Shown in pieces: positions 15,655 through 24,012 of a DNA stretch of 42,271 bases. This DNA comes from Bacillota bacterium (GTDB lineage: Bacteria > Bacillota_I > Bacilli_A > Erysipelotrichales > Erysipelotrichaceae), in assembly GCA_023388535.1 (NCBI GenBank), contig JAEWFZ010000022.1, positions 1 through 42,271 of the forward strand, given 5' to 3'. The translations under genes were made by a program, and so were the position numbers. The notes under the pieces were generated by a model that was not told the origin of the DNA, searched no databases, and saw only the letters and a program-made list of their open reading frames with translations. How positions within the stretch are numbered: position 1 is the first letter of the stretch; the number at the start of each line of letters is the position of its first letter.

Positions 15655-16535
15655 ACTTCCACCTTTCGATCGCTTGTCTTGGTTTTTCTTAAACCTTCGG
15701 TTAAGACTACTTCTGGATAGCTCTGATTAAACTGATTTAAGGCTTCCTCTATCGTCATTGTTTCCTGGTAGATGGCTTCCAAAAGTTCAATGGTATTCAA
15801 GAACTCCTGTTTCGGACGATTAAATCCTTCGACTAAGAAATGTTTCATGCCCACATTTTTAAAGGCTTGAATACCTTCAAAATCAATCAGCACGCGACCA
15901 TCGAAAATACTGGTCGAAGTTTCATCTTCAAATAAGTAATACGGCTCTTCGCGTTTTTGTTCTTTTAACCGATATATCTTGTGACGCTCTACATCAATAT
16001 TGACAAATTCTCCATAAGAACTAAGTAGTGGACGTCTTGAAATGGACATCAATTGATGACCATAGATGGATACTAAGGCCGTATCACCATGGTTCGCTCC
16101 TATTTCTAATAGCTCTTCTTGAGTTAATTCTCTTGATAAAAGTACCTTTGAGTTAAACTTGGCAACGATACGATAGTCCTGAGAATTGGTAATGCTCGGA
16201 TCTGAGATATAGATTTTCTCTAAATCAAGATTTAATTCATCCATCAATTTAGAAATGCCTAAATCTAAATAAGCGATACCATTAAAACCAAGGCTTTTAA
16301 GAGAATTTAAAAGCGCTCTAAAATCATCGATCTCATCTTCAAACATGAAGCGATTTAACCAAGCGAATATATGCTTGTTTTGGCTTTGAATCTTTAATAC
16401 CAAATCTTCGATAGCCTCGATATCATAAAGGACATCGCTATGGTCACTGAATTTCTTTATCGGTAAGAGAAATCCTTCAATACTGAATTTTTCTAAAAGT
16501 TCTGGATAATAATGTGTTGAATATAGTTTAAGCAC
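15651..16535 (-). CDS. Short U32-like protein, YrrN-type partner of the downstream U32 gene
   Basis: A protein of about 294 residues with a barrel-like pattern similar to U32 proteins (a ring of FNGIAYLDLG and IYISDPSITNS type strands) but without the conserved cysteine cluster. Bacillus YrrN is a similar-size companion of YrrO. The frame is open to 16580; candidate starts are ATG 16547, which lies directly on the AAAGGAT site, and GTG 16535, which has about 10 bases of spacing. I chose GTG 16535. It overlaps the MFS gene upstream and shares ATGA with the downstream U32 gene. Function is probably in the same tRNA pathway (inference). Confidence 0.65.
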   Translation of the reverse strand: MLKLYSTHYYPELLEKFSIEGFLLPIKKFSDHSDVLYDIEAIEDLVLKIQSQNKHIFAWLNRFMFEDEIDDFRALLNSLKSLGFNGIAYLDLGISKLMDELNLDLEKIYISDPSITNSQDYRIVAKFNSKVLLSRELTQEELLEIGANHGDTALVSIYGHQLMSISRRPLLSSYGEFVNIDVERHKIYRLKEQKREEPYYLFEDETSTSIFDGRVLIDFEGIQAFKNVGMKHFLVEGFNRPKQEFLNTIELLEAIYQETMTIEEALNQFNQSYPEVVLTEGLRKTKTSDRKVEV

Positions 16536-17820
16536 GAGCTGTCTCATCCTTTCGTTTAACAAAAATAGCGGTAAAAGCAATTAAGCCAGCGGTGGCGATC
16601 GCCATCCATAAAAAGACTTGATAATAATAGGAAATAGTTGTCGTCTGTGGGGGTAACCAAGAAACAAAAGCGGCATAAATTTTATCCCCAAAGAAAATAC
16701 CAATGGCAAAGAAAGTTTGGAAAATGGCCATATTCATTTCTCTTCGATTAACCGCAACATTTTCTAAAGTTAATCCAATTAATGAATTATACGTCAATCC
16801 ATAACCAAATCCGGAAAGTAAATAAGACCAAAAGATAAGGTTTGGATTATAAGTAAATAATAAAATTAGATTAAACATTAAACTAAAACTTAGACCTAAT
16901 ACTAAGGTCCATTTCGTCGTAAATTTACGCGCGAAATAAAGGCCAGCCAAGACACCTGCGATCAATTGTGCGATGGAATAGATAAAGTCTATATAAGCAA
17001 TCGAGAACGGATCCATAGCGATAAAATCATTTTGTACATAGGTAATAATATTGGAACCACTTAAAGCAAAGCGAATTAACGATACTACGATCCCTAAGCC
17101 GCCAAAAAACCAAGTCGATTGCTTAGTGATGATTTCTTTGAAAACCGATAATTTCATCGTCCCCGACTCTTGTTTATTGTCAGTTACCCAAAGCAATAAA
17201 AAGATAGAAGCCAAGGCAAGTATACTTGAAATTAACCACATCACTCCATAATTAGCCACTCCAGATTTTGTAAAATGGTACTGAATCGGTGACATGACAA
17301 ACTCAGCCAACAAGGGCGCTACCGAAAGAATCGAGACCGACATCATCGCCTGCTTAGGGCTAAAGGTTTCCGCAAACAAGACATTAAAAAGAGACAATAA
17401 AGAAGCACCTATACCCAAAGCATACGACGAGTACAATAAGGAAGAATAATTAGGATCTAAATAGACCCAAAAGGAAGTTAAAGAAATTAAAACTAAACCG
17501 AAAAAGATCATCGATTTTCGACTCTTTAACCAATCGCTCCCCAGAAAGACTAAAAAGCGCATAAAGATGGAAATTAAACCATAGGCCGCCGCAATATTAC
17601 TCGCCGCTAATAAGCCTAATTCCAAGCCCCCTAAGCTAATGGGATTAGCCGCATAGGATTTTCGATAAGCTCGAATCAAGTTAACCGAAGACCAAAAAAC
17701 TAATAACAAAATAAAAATCATTATTTGATACTTGCTTAATTTATAGTGACGTATAAGAAATAACGATAAAGCTAAAGTTAAAATACTAGTAATAATATAG
17801 AGTAAAATCGGATTTTGCAT
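16528..17820 (-). CDS. Major facilitator superfamily transporter
   Basis: A 430-residue, strongly hydrophobic protein with about twelve helices in two halves joined by a hydrophilic loop near residues 214-235. A GFGYGLTYNSLIGLTLEN segment lies in the second half. The substrate is not recognisable; the layout fits drug or small-metabolite MFS carriers. It is the first gene of the overlapping operon ending at 11011, with a clear GGAGG ribosome site and an extended -10 promoter upstream. Its relation to the RNA-modification genes that follow is unclear. Confidence 0.8.
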   Translation of the reverse strand: MQNPILLYIITSILTLALSLFLIRHYKLSKYQIMIFILLLVFWSSVNLIRAYRKSYAANPISLGGLELGLLAASNIAAAYGLISIFMRFLVFLGSDWLKSRKSMIFFGLVLISLTSFWVYLDPNYSSLLYSSYALGIGASLLSLFNVLFAETFSPKQAMMSVSILSVAPLLAEFVMSPIQYHFTKSGVANYGVMWLISSILALASIFLLLWVTDNKQESGTMKLSVFKEIITKQSTWFFGGLGIVVSLIRFALSGSNIITYVQNDFIAMDPFSIAYIDFIYSIAQLIAGVLAGLYFARKFTTKWTLVLGLSFSLMFNLILLFTYNPNLIFWSYLLSGFGYGLTYNSLIGLTLENVAVNRREMNMAIFQTFFAIGIFFGDKIYAAFVSWLPPQTTTISYYYQVFLWMAIATAGLIAFTAIFVKRKDETARA

Positions 17821-17839
17821 AGGTCCTCCACACTTGGTT

Positions 17840-17848
17840 ATTATACCA
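17840..17848 (-). promoter_or_regulatory. Extended -10 promoter of the MFS-to-lipoprotein operon
   Basis: TGGTATAAT on the minus strand (TATAAT at 17845-17840), start near 17833, short leader with GGAGG. Same TGG form as the rnf promoter. Confidence 0.65.
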
Positions 17849-17905
17849 AAAGAAAGTCTTTCTATGATAAACTAAATCAGAAAGGAATGGATACTAAATT
17901 AAATT

Positions 17906-17911
17906 TATAAT
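17906..17911 (+). promoter_or_regulatory. Possible -10 of the cyclophilin gene
   Basis: TATAAT lies 17 bases before ATG 17929. The predicted start near 17918 gives a leader of about 11 bases without a Shine-Dalgarno motif. No -35 or TGn was seen, so confidence is modest. Confidence 0.4.
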
Positions 17912-17928
17912 AGTGTCCGATTGATACA

Positions 17929-18444
17929 ATGAAACCTAAAATTCAAATTACCATGAATAGTGGTCAGATAATCGAAGCCGAACTTTATCCAGAAATTGTT
18001 GAAAATACCGTAAACAATTTCATTCACTTAGTAGAATCCGGATTTTATGATGGATTAATTTTTCATCGCGTAATTCCTGGTTTTATGATCCAAGGCGGTG
18101 ATCCAACGGGAACCGGTATGGGTGGTCCTGGATATCAAATCAAGGGTGAATTTAGTAGTAATGGTGTAGATAACCCGCTAAAACATACGGCTGGTGTCCT
18201 ATCGATGGCTCGCTCACAACATCCGGATAGCGCCGGTTCACAATTTTTCATTATGGATGCGGATGCGCCACATCTCGATGGGGCTTACGCTGCCTTTGGT
18301 AAGGTCATTTCTGGTTTAGAAACCGTCCATGAAATTGCACGAGTTGCCAAAGATTTTAGAGATCGACCAAAGATTGACCAACAAATCGAAACAGTTACGG
18401 TTGAACTCAATGGATATCAACCAAAAGAAGTCATAAAAGCTTAA
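17929..18444 (+). CDS. ppiB: Peptidyl-prolyl cis-trans isomerase, cyclophilin type
   Basis: This 171-residue cyclophilin has the catalytic region IFHRVIPGFMIQGGDP (Arg in FHRV), SMARSQHPDSAGSQFFI, and the closing AFGKVISGLE. There is no signal peptide, so it acts in the cytoplasm as a protein-folding catalyst. The ATG lacks a purine-rich ribosome site and the predicted leader is short. It is a single-gene transcript closed by a strong terminator. Confidence 0.93.
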   Translation: MKPKIQITMNSGQIIEAELYPEIVENTVNNFIHLVESGFYDGLIFHRVIPGFMIQGGDPTGTGMGGPGYQIKGEFSSNGVDNPLKHTAGVLSMARSQHPDSAGSQFFIMDADAPHLDGAYAAFGKVISGLETVHEIARVAKDFRDRPKIDQQIETVTVELNGYQPKEVIKA

Positions 18445-18466
18445 AAGCCGCCGGCGCGGCTTTTAT
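18443..18466. terminator. Bidirectional terminator after the cyclophilin gene
   Basis: AAAAGCCGC (18443-18451) pairs perfectly with GCGGCTTTT (18456-18464) around CGGC. T and A runs on each side allow it to stop both ppiB and the convergent aldo/keto reductase transcript. Confidence 0.9.
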
Positions 18467-18471
18467 TAATC

Positions 18472-19299
18472 TTACTTAGCTGGAAACTCTGGATGATTAT
18501 CCAAACGCTTCATCTGATCATCATTTAGCTTAAAATCAAAGACATCCAAATTAGCTACAATCCGTTCTGGAGTAACCGACTTCGGCAACGGTAAGGCCCC
18601 TTTTTGTAAAACCCAACGTAAACTTACCTGAGCGATAGTTTTATTGGTCTCTTCGGCAATTTCTTTAAGAATTTCTGAATCAAAAATTTTACCCGTGCCA
18701 AACGGACTATAGGCCTCTACTAAGATATTATGTTGTTCACAAAATTCAATCGTATCCTCTAGTAGATAGCCCGGATGGTATTTAATTTGATTGAGTACTG
18801 GAACTACAGTGGTATGTTTCAATAAATTTTCCAAGTCTTTAACAAAGAAATTGGAAACACCAATGGAGCGCAGTTTACCGGTTTCAAGTAATTTTTCCAT
18901 CTCTTTCCAAACCGCGACATTTTCCTCAAAATAATCGTAGTCTTCAATGCGATCTTGCCAAGGCCGAGCATTATGAATTAAGTATAAATCAATATAATCA
19001 AGACCTAGATTTTCTAAGGATTTTTCAAAATAAGCCACCACTTGACTCGCATCTTTTACGTTCGCCGACAATTTAGTGGTGATGTATAAATCGTCACGAT
19101 TTATATTACTGTCTTTGATAGCCCGTCCGACCGACTTCTCGTTGTGGTAGACATAAGCCGTATCAATATGGCGATAACCGGCTTTTAACGCGGCTAAGGT
19201 CGATTCGTAAGCATCGGCTCCTTCCGGTATTTGCCAAGTTCCAAAACCGAGGCTTGGAATGTAGGTGTTGTTGTTAAGTAAAAAATCAGTTTTAATCAT
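18472..19299 (-). CDS. Aldo/keto reductase (AKR5-like)
   Basis: A 275-residue NADPH-dependent aldo/keto reductase. Signatures are present: GFGTWQIPEG near the start, GYRHIDTAYVYHNE with the catalytic Asp and Tyr (D46-Y51 region), the catalytic Lys in ITTKLS, LIHNARPW, and SIGVSNF. It fits the 2,5-diketogluconate/glyoxal reductase branch, and the substrate is probably a small aldehyde such as methylglyoxal (inference). It overlaps the downstream end of the peroxiredoxin gene by 4 bases, which suggests a shared detoxification transcript. Confidence 0.92.
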   Translation of the reverse strand: MIKTDFLLNNNTYIPSLGFGTWQIPEGADAYESTLAALKAGYRHIDTAYVYHNEKSVGRAIKDSNINRDDLYITTKLSANVKDASQVVAYFEKSLENLGLDYIDLYLIHNARPWQDRIEDYDYFEENVAVWKEMEKLLETGKLRSIGVSNFFVKDLENLLKHTTVVPVLNQIKYHPGYLLEDTIEFCEQHNILVEAYSPFGTGKIFDSEILKEIAEETNKTIAQVSLRWVLQKGALPLPKSVTPERIVANLDVFDFKLNDDQMKRLDNHPEFPAK

Positions 19300-19736
19300 T
19301 CATTTCTCCTATGTTTTGCGATGATATCTAAGACGCGACTCGCATCTTTTTGTGGATCCACATCATCAATAACTTCTATGATACGATGTTGAGGATCGAG
19401 AACATACGTTTTTCGTTTAGCCATCAATCGAGTTAGATGAACCGCCCCTAATTGTTTGGCTAACTGTAGTTGGTTATCACTTAGCAAATCAAATTCTAAA
19501 TGACATTTATCCCTGAATTTCTGATGGCGCTCCACCGAGTCCGCACTTATACCAAATAGCTTGATGTTCTCTTGATTAAACTTCGAAATTTCGGTTTGGT
19601 ATTGGCAAGCTTGGGTGGTACAACCTGGTGTAAAATCTTTAGGATAAAAGTAAAGGACAACGTATTGACCAAGAAAATCAGAAAGAACAACCTCTTGGTT
19701 ATCTTGATTTTTCAAGGTAAAATTAATTATTTCCAT
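19296..19736 (-). CDS. bcp: Thioredoxin-dependent peroxiredoxin, Bcp/PrxQ type
   Basis: Bcp reduces hydroperoxides. The peroxidatic cysteine is in FTPGCTTQAC and the second cysteine five residues later is the PrxQ-type resolving cysteine. A frame from GTG 19745 exists, but ATG 19736 has the AGAGGTG site at proper distance, giving 146 residues. It is followed by an aldo/keto reductase with ATGA overlap. In an anaerobe with oxygen-sensitive Fe-S enzymes this would be a protective enzyme (inference). Confidence 0.92.
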   Translation of the reverse strand: MEIINFTLKNQDNQEVVLSDFLGQYVVLYFYPKDFTPGCTTQACQYQTEISKFNQENIKLFGISADSVERHQKFRDKCHLEFDLLSDNQLQLAKQLGAVHLTRLMAKRKTYVLDPQHRIIEVIDDVDPQKDASRVLDIIAKHRRNE

Positions 19737-19793
19737 AGTAGTCACCTCTGAAATGATTATACAAAGAATACTAATAAAACCCTAATGATACGC

Positions 19794-20135
19794 TTATTTT
19801 CTAAAAAACGCCCAACCACACCAAATATAAATTAGTCTCAAAAAGAAAGCTTCAATATACAGTTGGTTAAAGAATCGATCCAACATATTAATTTTTAAAA
19901 GTCTAATATCATATAAGAATAAAACTAAAAGAATGCCAGCAATGATTAGCTTTAAAACCCAGGCTGAGGATTTCTTTTTCGAGTCGTTTAAAGACATACC
20001 GAAAGCAAAACAAACAATTAACCAAAATAAAGGACGCAAAAAAGGATGCAATCCATAAATTTTTAGAGAAACCGCTAATAAGTTGACAATAACCGCCACC
20101 GCTATAACAATCCATGGTTTAAACGTTTCGTTCAT
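19794..20135 (-). CDS. Small membrane protein of unknown function
   Basis: The frame is open from 20249, but the N-terminal part lies entirely inside queH. ATG 20135 follows a GAGGAAAGAA ribosome site and gives 113 residues starting MNETFKPW. Three or four hydrophobic helices are separated by short loops with basic residues (SLNDSKKKSS in the middle, near residue 50). I recognise no family. It overlaps the queH end by 17 bases and may simply be carried in that operon. Confidence 0.65.
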   Translation of the reverse strand: MNETFKPWIVIAVAVIVNLLAVSLKIYGLHPFLRPLFWLIVCFAFGMSLNDSKKKSSAWVLKLIIAGILLVLFLYDIRLLKINMLDRFFNQLYIEAFFLRLIYIWCGWAFFRK

Positions 20136-20793
20136 TTTCTTTCCTCTTTCTTTTATCTCTTTCGTATTTATCCCGTAGCGAATAGATACAACCACAATAA
20201 TCTTGTTGATAAATACTATATTCTTTACAATATCGGCTGGATAACTCATTACCTCGACGTTTTTTAAAATCAGAATAAATATAGATGATTCGATCTTCGT
20301 TTTCCATAATTTTGCAAGCTTCTTGGTTAATTTTTAAAGAGCATTTCTGACGAGATATGGTCATCACTGAAGTGACATAATAGAATTTGTGCTCAATGGC
20401 GTAGTCAATCGCTTGTTTTAAGCGAACGTGATAACAGTATTGGCAGCGCAGGCCACCTTCAGGTTCCTGGGCCCCAAAACTGAGTTCTTTTTGAAATTGA
20501 TCAATATCCACTTTTGGATCAATAAACTCAACATCATCCAAACCTTCCGCTTTTAATAATATCAATAATCGTTTGATTTCATCTCGACGTTTCTCATATT
20601 CTGATTGAGGATAGATATTTTGACCATTATAGAATAAAGTAATCTTAAAATGTTGATTTAAGAGCTTAACAACATGTACTGAGCACGGGGCACAACAAGC
20701 ATGGAGTAAAAGTCGAGGTTTGACATCGCCCTTAAGACTTTCAAGAATAGAATCTTGATATTCAATTAAATTCTTCTTTGTCAACATAATCAT
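20119..20793 (-). CDS. queH: Epoxyqueuosine reductase QueH
   Basis: QueH performs the last step of queuosine synthesis, reducing epoxyqueuosine in tRNA, and is the non-homologous replacement of QueG. The 224-residue protein has HACCAPCS (C33, C34, C37), RCQYCYHVRL (C117, C120), and the DFKKRRGNELS...QDYCGC region (C200, C202) for the 4Fe-4S and metal sites. It directly follows queA with ATGA overlap. A second in-frame ATG at 20787 is better spaced from the AAGGGG site, so the true start could be two codons later. Confidence 0.92.
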   Translation of the reverse strand: MIMLTKKNLIEYQDSILESLKGDVKPRLLLHACCAPCSVHVVKLLNQHFKITLFYNGQNIYPQSEYEKRRDEIKRLLILLKAEGLDDVEFIDPKVDIDQFQKELSFGAQEPEGGLRCQYCYHVRLKQAIDYAIEHKFYYVTSVMTISRQKCSLKINQEACKIMENEDRIIYIYSDFKKRRGNELSSRYCKEYSIYQQDYCGCIYSLRDKYERDKRKRKENERNV

Positions 20794-21821
20794 TTCCCCT
20801 TTCTAATAAACATGGCATCACCAAATGAGAAAAAGCGATAGTCGTTGTTAATAGCTTCTTGGTAAGCCTTGAAAATATGATCTTTGCTACTTAAAGCAGA
20901 AACTAACATCAGCAAAGTCGATTCTGGTAAATGAAAGTTAGTAATCAGGCCATCTATAGCTTGATACTTAAAACCTGGATAAATAAAGATATCGGTACTG
21001 CTTTGTTCAGCAACAAATTTATTATAACGTAAAATCTGAGTTTCCAAAACTCGCGTCGTTGTCGTACCTACAGCAATTATCTTTCGATTTTCAGTTTTAG
21101 CTTTATTTAAAATTTCCGCTGAGTTTGTACTTACTTGATAATGTTCCAGATGCATCTGATGTTTTTGAACATCTTCAACTTTAACCGGTCTAAAGGTACC
21201 CAAGCCCACATGTAAAGTTATCTCAACAATTTCAATACCTTTTGCTTTTACGGTTTCTAATAGCTCAGGCGTAAAATGTAAACCCGCAGTCGGGGCTGCT
21301 GCGCTACCGTCGATTTTAGCATAAACTGTTTGGTAACGCTCTTTGTTGATTAGAGGTTCGGTAATATAAGGTGGAAGTGGCATCTGTCCTATTTCATCTA
21401 GAATTTCATATAAGATACCATCATAGATTAATTCAAAAATACGGATACCTTCCGCTTCAACTGAGCTACATTTAGCCTGCAGTAATCCATCCGCAAAAGA
21501 TACCACCGTTCCCAGCTTAACAACTTTAGCATTGCCAACTAACGCTTTAGCGATATTATCCTTAATCTCAAGCAGTAAAACTTCAACTTTAGCGCCGGTT
21601 TCAGACTTAACACCATAAAGTCTAGCCGGAATAACGCGACTATTATTTAAGACCAAAACATCCCCGGCTTCTAAGTAATCAATAATATCATAAAAATGAC
21701 GATGTTCTAGTGCGCCGCTATCTTTATCCATCACTAAAAGCTTAGATTGTTGACGGTGGCTCAAGGGATGTTGTGCGATTAATTCTTTAGGTAAATGATA
21801 ATAGAAATCGGCTGTCTTCAT
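20790..21821 (-). CDS. queA: S-adenosylmethionine:tRNA ribosyltransferase-isomerase
   Basis: QueA transfers and rearranges the ribosyl part of AdoMet onto preQ1 in tRNA to make epoxyqueuosine. The 343-residue length is normal. Family blocks include the N-terminal FYYHLPKELIAQHPL, VLNNSRVIPARL, APTAGLHFTPELL, HVGLGTFRPV and NFHLPESTLLMLVSA. It overlaps tgt by one base and queH by four, so the three enzymes are made from one message. Confidence 0.96.
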   Translation of the reverse strand: MKTADFYYHLPKELIAQHPLSHRQQSKLLVMDKDSGALEHRHFYDIIDYLEAGDVLVLNNSRVIPARLYGVKSETGAKVEVLLLEIKDNIAKALVGNAKVVKLGTVVSFADGLLQAKCSSVEAEGIRIFELIYDGILYEILDEIGQMPLPPYITEPLINKERYQTVYAKIDGSAAAPTAGLHFTPELLETVKAKGIEIVEITLHVGLGTFRPVKVEDVQKHQMHLEHYQVSTNSAEILNKAKTENRKIIAVGTTTTRVLETQILRYNKFVAEQSSTDIFIYPGFKYQAIDGLITNFHLPESTLLMLVSALSSKDHIFKAYQEAINNDYRFFSFGDAMFIRKGK

Positions 21822-22966
21822 TAAAAACCTCTAGCGTTTTCATCCATATTTAAACGTTGATAAAGCTCGTCCCGATAGTCTAATAAACGATCGTTTTCAA
21901 TGGCTTGTTGAATTTCTTCGGTAAGACGTATTAAAAAGCGGATATTGTGAATGGATAAAAGTCTCATACCCAAACCTTCTTTGGTTCGTATTAAATGACG
22001 TAAATAAGCTCGAGTGTGGTTTTGACAGCATTCACAATCACAGTTTTCATCGACTGGACTAAAATCGTATTCAAACTTTTTATTTTTTAGGTTAATACGA
22101 CCTTGACTCGTTATCGCCGATCCATGGCGAGCTAGTCTGGTCGGTAGTACACAATCAAACATATCTACGCCCATAATTACGGATTCAATAATGTCATTGA
22201 TAGCGCCAACCCCCATTAAATAACGCGGTTTATCCTCGGGTAAATATTGAACACTACTTTTTACCATATGGCGGAAAGTTGCTTTATCTTCACCAACCGA
22301 AGCACCACCGATACTATAGCCATCAAAATCAAGTTCAACTAAGGCTTGGGCACAGTATTTTCTTAAATCTTCATACTCTCCACCCTGAACAATTCCAAAC
22401 AATGCTTGGTCAAAAACGCGCTTATGAGCTTGTTTACCTCGCTGAGCCCAACGTACCGTGCGTTCTACCGATTGTTTCATATACTCATGGGTACTTGGCC
22501 AGCTTGGGCATTCATCAAAGGACATAATATTGTCGGCACCGAGTTTATTTTGAATTTCTATCGCTTTTTCCGGAGACAAAAAGAGACTACTACCATCAAG
22601 ATGACTGCTAAATGTTACACCCTCTTCTTCAATCTTACGTAAATGGCCCAAGGAAAAGACTTGAAAACCACCAGAGTCGGTTAAGATTGGTCGATTATGA
22701 ACATTCATAAAACCATGCAAACCCTTAGCTTTTTCAATCACATCTTCCCCCGGTCTGAGCCAGAGATGATAAGTATTAGCCAGGATGATACCGGCATTTA
22801 CCTTATCTAAATCATCGTTATTGAGAAATTTAACGCTGGCTAAGGTCCCGACTGGCATAAACATCGGTGTTTTCACGGTACCATGCGGGGTATGTAAAAG
22901 CGCCGTTCGGGCTTTTGACTGTTTACAGGTATGTAATATTTCAAGTTTTATTGGACTTTGATTCAT
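21821..22966 (-). CDS. tgt: Queuine/preQ1 tRNA-guanine transglycosylase
   Basis: Tgt exchanges guanine 34 for preQ1 in tRNAs with GUN anticodons. The 381-residue protein has DSGGFQVFSL near residue 98, FGIVQGG near residue 190, YSIGGASVGE, MGVGAINDI and the C-terminal zinc site CDCECC followed by HTRAYLRHL. No preQ1 synthesis genes (queC, D, E, F) are seen here, so precursor synthesis or uptake must be elsewhere. Ribosome site AGGAG. It is the first gene of the tgt-queA-queH operon. Confidence 0.96.
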   Translation of the reverse strand: MNQSPIKLEILHTCKQSKARTALLHTPHGTVKTPMFMPVGTLASVKFLNNDDLDKVNAGIILANTYHLWLRPGEDVIEKAKGLHGFMNVHNRPILTDSGGFQVFSLGHLRKIEEEGVTFSSHLDGSSLFLSPEKAIEIQNKLGADNIMSFDECPSWPSTHEYMKQSVERTVRWAQRGKQAHKRVFDQALFGIVQGGEYEDLRKYCAQALVELDFDGYSIGGASVGEDKATFRHMVKSSVQYLPEDKPRYLMGVGAINDIIESVIMGVDMFDCVLPTRLARHGSAITSQGRINLKNKKFEYDFSPVDENCDCECCQNHTRAYLRHLIRTKEGLGMRLLSIHNIRFLIRLTEEIQQAIENDRLLDYRDELYQRLNMDENARGF

Positions 22967-23004
22967 AGTAACTCCTAAATAATTAATCTGTGCATTACCG
23001 GATT

Positions 23005-23013
23005 ATTATAACA
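23005..23013 (-). promoter_or_regulatory. Extended -10 promoter of the tgt operon
   Basis: TGTTATAAT on the minus strand (TATAAT at 23010-23005), predicted start near 22998. It lies back to back with the promoter for the radical SAM gene. No preQ1 riboswitch-like structure is apparent in the short leader. Confidence 0.6.
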
Positions 23014-23022
23014 TACCTCAAC

Positions 23023-23051
23023 TTGCTCAAACTGAGTAAAGAAGCTATACT
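23023..23051 (+). promoter_or_regulatory. Promoter that places transcript start at the ytqA start codon
   Basis: TTGCTC (23023-23028), a 17-base spacer and TATACT (23046-23051) form a good sigma-A promoter. The normal start distance falls on 23058-23059, which is the ATG itself. No Shine-Dalgarno sequence could be in the message, so it is predicted to be leaderless. Confidence 0.7.
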
Positions 23052-23058
23052 TATATTC

Positions 23059-24012
23059 ATGAATTCAGGTTTTAAATACTCCAATACGAATAAACGCTAT
23101 CATACCTATTCTTATTACTTAAAACAAAAATATCAACAGAAAGTTTTTCGTATTCCCATTGATGCTGGTTTTTCCTGTCCTAATCGTGATGGCACTTGTG
23201 GCTATGGTGGTTGTTCCTTTTGTTCCGCAGCGGGTAGTGGTGATGCTATTATCGGCGAGAGCATTGATCAACAAATTAGATCCGGTTTTGAAATTATGCG
23301 TAATAAATGGCCCGATGGCTTGGCCATCGCTTATTTTCAGGCCTATACCAATACGCATGCGGACTTAGAGACATTAAAAAGACTATACCAGCCCTTTGTT
23401 GAGGACGATCGTTTTGTTGAAATCATCATCGCTACGCGATCGGATGCTTTAGATCAAGACAAAATCAATTTCTTTCAAGAATTAGCCAAGAAAAAACCGG
23501 TTTGGATTGAACTTGGTTTACAGAGTATTCATCCACAAACCTCAGAGTATATTAATCGCGGTCATGATTTGGATAATTTTGTAGAAATCGTTGAACTTTT
23601 GGCGAAGACGGATATTAAGATCGGTGTTCATATCATCAATGGTTTACCCTATGAAACTAAGGAAATGATGCTGGAAACCGCAAAATTTGTAGCCAACCTA
23701 CCGATTTATGGTATTAAAATTCACATGTTTCATGTTTTAAAACAAACCTTAGAAGCACTCAGATATAAAAAACATCAATATCCCCTGCTGACGCGGGATG
23801 AGTATGTAGAAATAACAACCGAGCAATTACTCCATCTACCAGCCGAAATGATTATTCTAAGAATCACTGGCGATGGACTCTCAAAAGATTTAATTGCTCC
23901 AAAATGGACGATAAAGAAAGTACAGGTAACCAATGAAATTGATAAAAAGCTGGCGCGAGAGAATAACTACCAGGGAAAGCTCTACCGAAAACACCAATCA
24001 ACGGATTCATAA
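23059..24012 (+). CDS. ytqA: Radical SAM enzyme YtqA/MnmL family
   Basis: This 317-residue enzyme belongs to the YtqA-type radical SAM family. The cluster region reads CPNRDGTCGYGGCSFC near residues 38-53, preceded by the family-typical KRYHTYSYYLK and followed by a radical SAM barrel (IIATRSDAL, WIELGLQSIH, GVHIINGLP). The open frame extends back to a GTG at 22990, but ATG 23059 gives the conserved N-terminus and matches the promoter position. YtqA is coupled to YtqB and has been linked, as MnmL, to tRNA wobble mnm5U synthesis in Gram-positive bacteria; this assignment is from memory of the family. Confidence 0.88.
   Translation: MNSGFKYSNTNKRYHTYSYYLKQKYQQKVFRIPIDAGFSCPNRDGTCGYGGCSFCSAAGSGDAIIGESIDQQIRSGFEIMRNKWPDGLAIAYFQAYTNTHADLETLKRLYQPFVEDDRFVEIIIATRSDALDQDKINFFQELAKKKPVWIELGLQSIHPQTSEYINRGHDLDNFVEIVELLAKTDIKIGVHIINGLPYETKEMMLETAKFVANLPIYGIKIHMFHVLKQTLEALRYKKHQYPLLTRDEYVEITTEQLLHLPAEMIILRITGDGLSKDLIAPKWTIKKVQVTNEIDKKLARENNYQGKLYRKHQSTDS

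Noticed and set aside
17887..17910. Seven-codon leader peptide before the cyclophilin gene
   Set aside because: The ATG is one base after AAAGG, too close for initiation, and there is no attenuator-like structure.
22990..23058. Upstream extension of ytqA to a GTG at 22990
   Set aside because: It would place coding sequence over both divergent promoters, and the family N-terminus begins at the ATG 23059.
22967..23058. preQ1 riboswitch ahead of tgt
   Set aside because: The predicted leader is about 32 bases and lacks the C-rich loop and A-rich tail arrangement. The queuosine genes here also follow preQ1 synthesis.
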